This document shows, one piece after another, positions 60,944 through 64,000 of a stretch of DNA of 64,000 nt (its first letter is position 1; each line of letters begins with the position of its first letter). The notes below the pieces were generated by a model. That model had not been told where the DNA came from, did not search any database, and saw nothing but the letters and a program-made list of their open reading frames with translations. The stretch is from Rhizophagus irregularis (taxonomy: Eukaryota; Glomeromycota; Glomeromycetes; Glomerales; Glomeraceae): positions 1,364,001-1,428,000 of the forward strand of contig NC_089443.1 of assembly GCF_026210795.1 (NCBI RefSeq). Reading direction: 5' to 3'. The position numbers and the translations under genes are program-made.

Positions 60944-61045
60944 ATGAATCAGACTGAAGTTACCATTAAACTATCCATTCCATCTATCGCAACTGCTGAA
61001 GCCACTGAAAAACCGGGTGAATCTGGTGGCTGTACAATTATGTAA
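60944..61045 (+). CDS. 33-aa peptide with C-terminal CAAX box (lipopeptide precursor-like)
   Basis: The ORF encodes 33 residues: MNQTEVTIKLSIPSIATAEA followed by TEKPGESGGCTIM. The last four, CTIM, form a CAAX prenylation box; the terminal Met favours farnesylation. A Gly-Gly sits just before the Cys. An in-frame TAA lies 36 bp upstream of the ATG, so this is not the tail of a longer unspliced frame. The AACAAAATGA context has A at -3. Size and layout resemble fungal lipopeptide mating-pheromone precursors (30-45 aa ending in CAAX). Alternatives are the last exon of a prenylated protein such as a G-protein gamma subunit or small GTPase, although no upstream exon was seen. Coding by sequence character is likely; the pheromone role is inference. 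Confidence 0.55.
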   Translation: MNQTEVTIKLSIPSIATAEATEKPGESGGCTIM

Positions 61046-61636
61046 TAAAATAAAATTCTTTTACATTTACGAATTTTATCGTCAGATCTGATTGGAAATT
61101 AAACATTTATGTATTGTTAAATAATCATTTGTCTATAGTTTATCTATTTATTTGTAATAATACATTGTACATTTGTACTTTATATATATATATTTCGTTA
61201 TTATTATATTATCAAATTACTTAATATTCGAATCACTATTACATATTTTGTATTGTATTCTGTATTTAGGGACATGTTTTAAAACGATTTCGGCGTTTTA
61301 AAACATGTGTTAAAAAATGTTTTAAAACACTTCGATATTATAAGCTTAATGCTTTAAATCTTAAATATAATAAAACGAAAACTGTTTTAGAACATGTTGT
61401 TTTAAATTACGTGCCATACCTTTCTGTATTTTATCGTTTGTGTATTCTAAAAATTAAAAAAATAAAATCACATCTTTAAATTCATTATTTAAAATGTTCT
61501 AAATTCTAATAATTTTGGCAAGTTTGAGGTTGAAAAAAAATCTTTTTGATGCAAATACACAATATTTATTAGGACCAGTTGATCATCTTTATAAGTAACG
61601 AAAAATTTAAAAGATTTATCCGTAATTTCTATATTA
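61046..61636. other. Intergenic with GTTTTAAAACATG palindromes
   Basis: 61270-61330 repeats ATGTTTTAAAAC and its inverse GTTTTAAAACAT several times, forming short hairpins. No gene seen. Confidence 0.5.
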
Positions 61637-62051
61637 GGCGATATAAAGTTAAAAAATTGGTTCTCATATCAAAATTTGCTTCAATTTAACCCGGCCGCAC
61701 GGCCTTTTATTTTTTTTTTAGAATAAAATTTTTTTCATCCGATCATGTAATACGGAAGATTTCATATGTAACATTTATATTAATATAACAATTCAATAAA
61801 AAGTCAGACAGATTTTATATATGAAGTTAATTACAAGTTTATTTCTCATGTTTTATTGTAGTTTTTTAAAAAATTTTTTTTTTTATTGTTGATAGTATTA
61901 CGATATATCAGATATGCGTACAAATTTAATTTATCATGTGACTTAGTTTAGAGCAATTTAATTGGTTAACAAAAAAAAAATAAAAATTTAAGATTCCCGC
62001 TCTGGTGACCCGGCCGGGATATGAGAACCAATTTTTTAACTTTATGTCGCC
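61637..62051. mobile_element. 415-bp MITE, 34-bp TIR, TTA target duplication (PIF/Harbinger-like)
   Basis: GGCGATATAAAGTTAAAAAA TTGGTTCTCATATC at the left is repeated inverted at the right with one mismatch. TTA occurs on both sides (61634-61636 and 62052-62054). Subterminal ACCCGGCCG and CCCGGCCGGG blocks are GC-rich. The 3-bp TTA target fits PIF/Harbinger. It appears nested in a remnant of the element family seen at 4371-4569. Confidence 0.85.
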
Positions 62052-62054
62052 TTA

Positions 62055-62148
62055 CGGAAAAATAACTAAAAATCTATACATTTCGAGGCTATAAATTCCG
62101 TGAGTATAATACATTTACGGAAATAACACACGGAATAAATTTATTATA
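62055..62148. mobile_element. Partial copy related to the element at 4371-4569
   Basis: GAGGCTATAAATTCCGTGAG, ATACATTTACGGAAATAACA and TTATTATAGGG align with 4489-4569. The left part before the nested MITE is diverged (TTTATCCGTAATTTC near 61617). Confidence 0.6.
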
Positions 62149-63223
62149 GGGAATCCTATATTATTATTAAGATAAACACAAGGTTAATGATAATTAAAAA
62201 CTCGATAAAATATATATTATTGTAAGTGATCATCTAAACTCGAAAGTATAATTCTAGTTAATAATAAAGTTTATTCTAAATTTAATTTTTTTCTTTAATT
62301 TGATTAATTGTCCGAGACTTGAAATAGATTCCAGGACTGTTGTAGCTCTGGAACTTTAACTAGTAAAATAGTTTCATAATATAATAGAGCATGTTTAACT
62401 ATAGTTAATCTTTTCTACATTTTAAAATATTAGTACTATTGGGCGTTAGCGAAGGATGAAGATTTACTCAATATAATATGTAAGGTATATGGATAATATA
62501 AAATTTAATAAATTACAAAGTTTCCTTGGAAATATTGCTTAAACTCTAATGAACAATAAATAAATAAAATATTTTATTTTTCAGGTACAGTAGAGCTTTA
62601 TTTTATATTATAGCTTGGAAACAAAAAAAGATATTATTAAAATGCACGAACAATTAAAAAAAAATTGTAAATTCTTGTTGGAAAAAAACAATATTACGAT
62701 ATAATCACGAACATTATAGCAGATTTGAATAAATAATGTTGTTTCCCGTAACGTTAACACGCTGAATGTAATCCGTTATTTCAAGTATACTTGCTTTATC
62801 CAAATAGCTGATCCGTTTCTAAAGAAATTTTAAGAAAATAAAAGAGGTGGTCTTAGTATTGTTTAAGAAGCATACTAATTATTTTATATGATAGAGGTAA
62901 GGTATTTCCTACAAGAAAACCTCTTTAATGACCCTGCCACTAGTTCCCCTCTACTAATTACTAAATAAAAAAAACAATAAATAATAAAAATGATATAAAA
63001 ACAAAAGATAAAAAAAATCAACATAAAAAAAAAAAATAACGAATAAATATAAAAAAAAAGAAAGTAACAAAACAACATAACAATAAAAATATAAAAGAAA
63101 TAAAAAAAATATTATGGATGTTCCACGACACCTCTAAGACTAGCAATTATTATAGAAATAAATTTCCAAGTTTCAACTTATCACAATAGCGAAGAAATTA
63201 AGTCGTATAAGAAATATACAAGA
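62149..63223. other. Intergenic, nothing recognised
   Basis: AT-rich. The 64-codon minus frame at 62884-63078 is a poly-T artefact. Confidence 0.5.
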
Positions 63224-63322
63224 AAACGGAAACCGTTGTAAGTCCGGAGCGAAAAAAAATAAATTTGCGATTTCATTGGTGATGGGCAGAGAAAATATAG
63301 TCCTTCGCTTCGCTCCGGACAA
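63224..63322. mobile_element. Small element with CCGGAGCGA ends, copy 2
   Basis: AACCGTTGTAAGTCCGGAGC at the left and AGTCCTTCGCTTCGCTCCGG at the right, as in 58476-58746, but with only about 50 bp between the ends. Confidence 0.6.
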
Positions 63323-64000
63323 TTAATTTTGAAATGTATTATTATCTTGAGACGTATTTTATATATATATTATACCTACAACAGCTGCAAGTTGGATCAC
63401 ACGATACGCAGCAAGTTTGAAAAAAACAATCAGCAATAGAGAAAGTAGCAGAAGGTTAACAAACAGTACAATCAGAAATATCATTAATTCAAGAAATAGC
63501 GATAGCGAAATCTAGTTACGAAAATCACGTAGTTGTGAACGTGATATAAATTAGCAGGTAGCAAAAATGGTAGAAAAATATAATTTAAAAATAATAACGG
63601 CTAATCACAAATTTTCGAAATTTACATACATAAATAAAATCTCTAGAGAAGCTTTTGACAAAAATTTTTTTCGCTTTTTTTTAACAAAGTTCCGATTCAT
63701 TCACGTATTGTGAATTAAAACAAGAACCCTGGTACAGTCTCACCTACTTTTTATAAAAGCGTATAGACACAGCCATGCTATCAATGATCTAAAAAGGAAA
63801 AAGGGAAGAAAAGAAAATAAAGAAAATCTATTTGGTAACGTATATATTAAATTGAGCAGTCCACATTCCTAAATGAAAGTAGTTACATTTGATCCATGTG
63901 AAGGAAACATGACGCTCGACTAGAGGTTAGTGTACTAATTGTGTTAGAATCGCGTACTTTTTTGCATTCGTGTTTTGGTTTTTTTACAAGACTAGAATCA
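63323..64000. other. Intergenic to the window end
   Basis: No gene, repeat pair or RNA recognised. Confidence 0.45.

Noticed and set aside
62884-63078. 64-codon Phe/Ile/Tyr-rich minus frame as a membrane peptide
   Set aside because: It is the complement of poly-A-rich sequence; hydrophobicity is a composition artefact.

Overview
The window looks like a piece of nuclear chromosome from a Glomeromycotina (arbuscular mycorrhizal) fungus, most likely Rhizophagus or a close relative. This is inferred from very AT-rich sequence, short (about 70-80 bp) GT-AG introns, a MATA-HMG-type HMG-box gene, several decayed copies of the expanded tyrosine-kinase-like family with its N-terminal CxxC block, a Crinkler-type N-terminal fragment, and many small transposon remnants. 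No tRNA, rRNA or CRISPR array was recognised.

Gene density is very low. Genes that look intact are: an HMG-box protein (19756-20556, +), a two-exon secreted basic peptide (38275-38605, -), a five-exon divergent Hsp70 (44461-46590, -), a DUF2235 alpha/beta-hydrolase (53830-55047, +), and a 33-residue peptide with a C-terminal CAAX box (60944-61045, +). A 55-codon Arg/Lys-rich ORF is preserved in both copies of a dispersed repeat (3415-3582, + and 27380-27547, -).

1-17 kb is a repeat field: a 172-bp satellite, a repeat family with an inverted partner at 27-28 kb, a polypurine tract, several MITEs and two kinase relics. 19-25 kb holds the HMG gene followed by degenerate tandem duplications. 27-33 kb contains the second repeat copy, a large unrecognised gene relic with stops and frameshifts, and a kinase pseudogene split by a hAT-type MITE whose 8-bp target duplication is intact. 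34-36 kb holds an internally deleted hAT transposon and small palindromic elements. 38-47 kb contains the secreted peptide gene, MITEs, a Crinkler N-terminal relic and the Hsp70 gene.

47.8-57.7 kb is the most informative region. A LINE retrotransposon is present as two complementary halves in opposite orientations: the 3' half (RT to RNase H and 3' end, +) at 47.8-52.2 kb and the 5' half (endonuclease to the start of RT, -) at 56.1-57.7 kb. The outer end of each half carries the same 17-bp target-site duplication, in inverted orientation. One inversion of about 8.3 kb, with a breakpoint inside the LINE, explains this and would have flipped the DUF2235 gene. 58-64 kb has a further gene relic, a near-perfect long-TIR element, the CAAX peptide and a nested MITE.

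The genes do not form an operon or an evident cluster. The CAAX peptide (possible lipopeptide signal), the secreted basic peptide and the HMG-box gene are the best candidates for undescribed signalling or interaction functions; those roles are inference.
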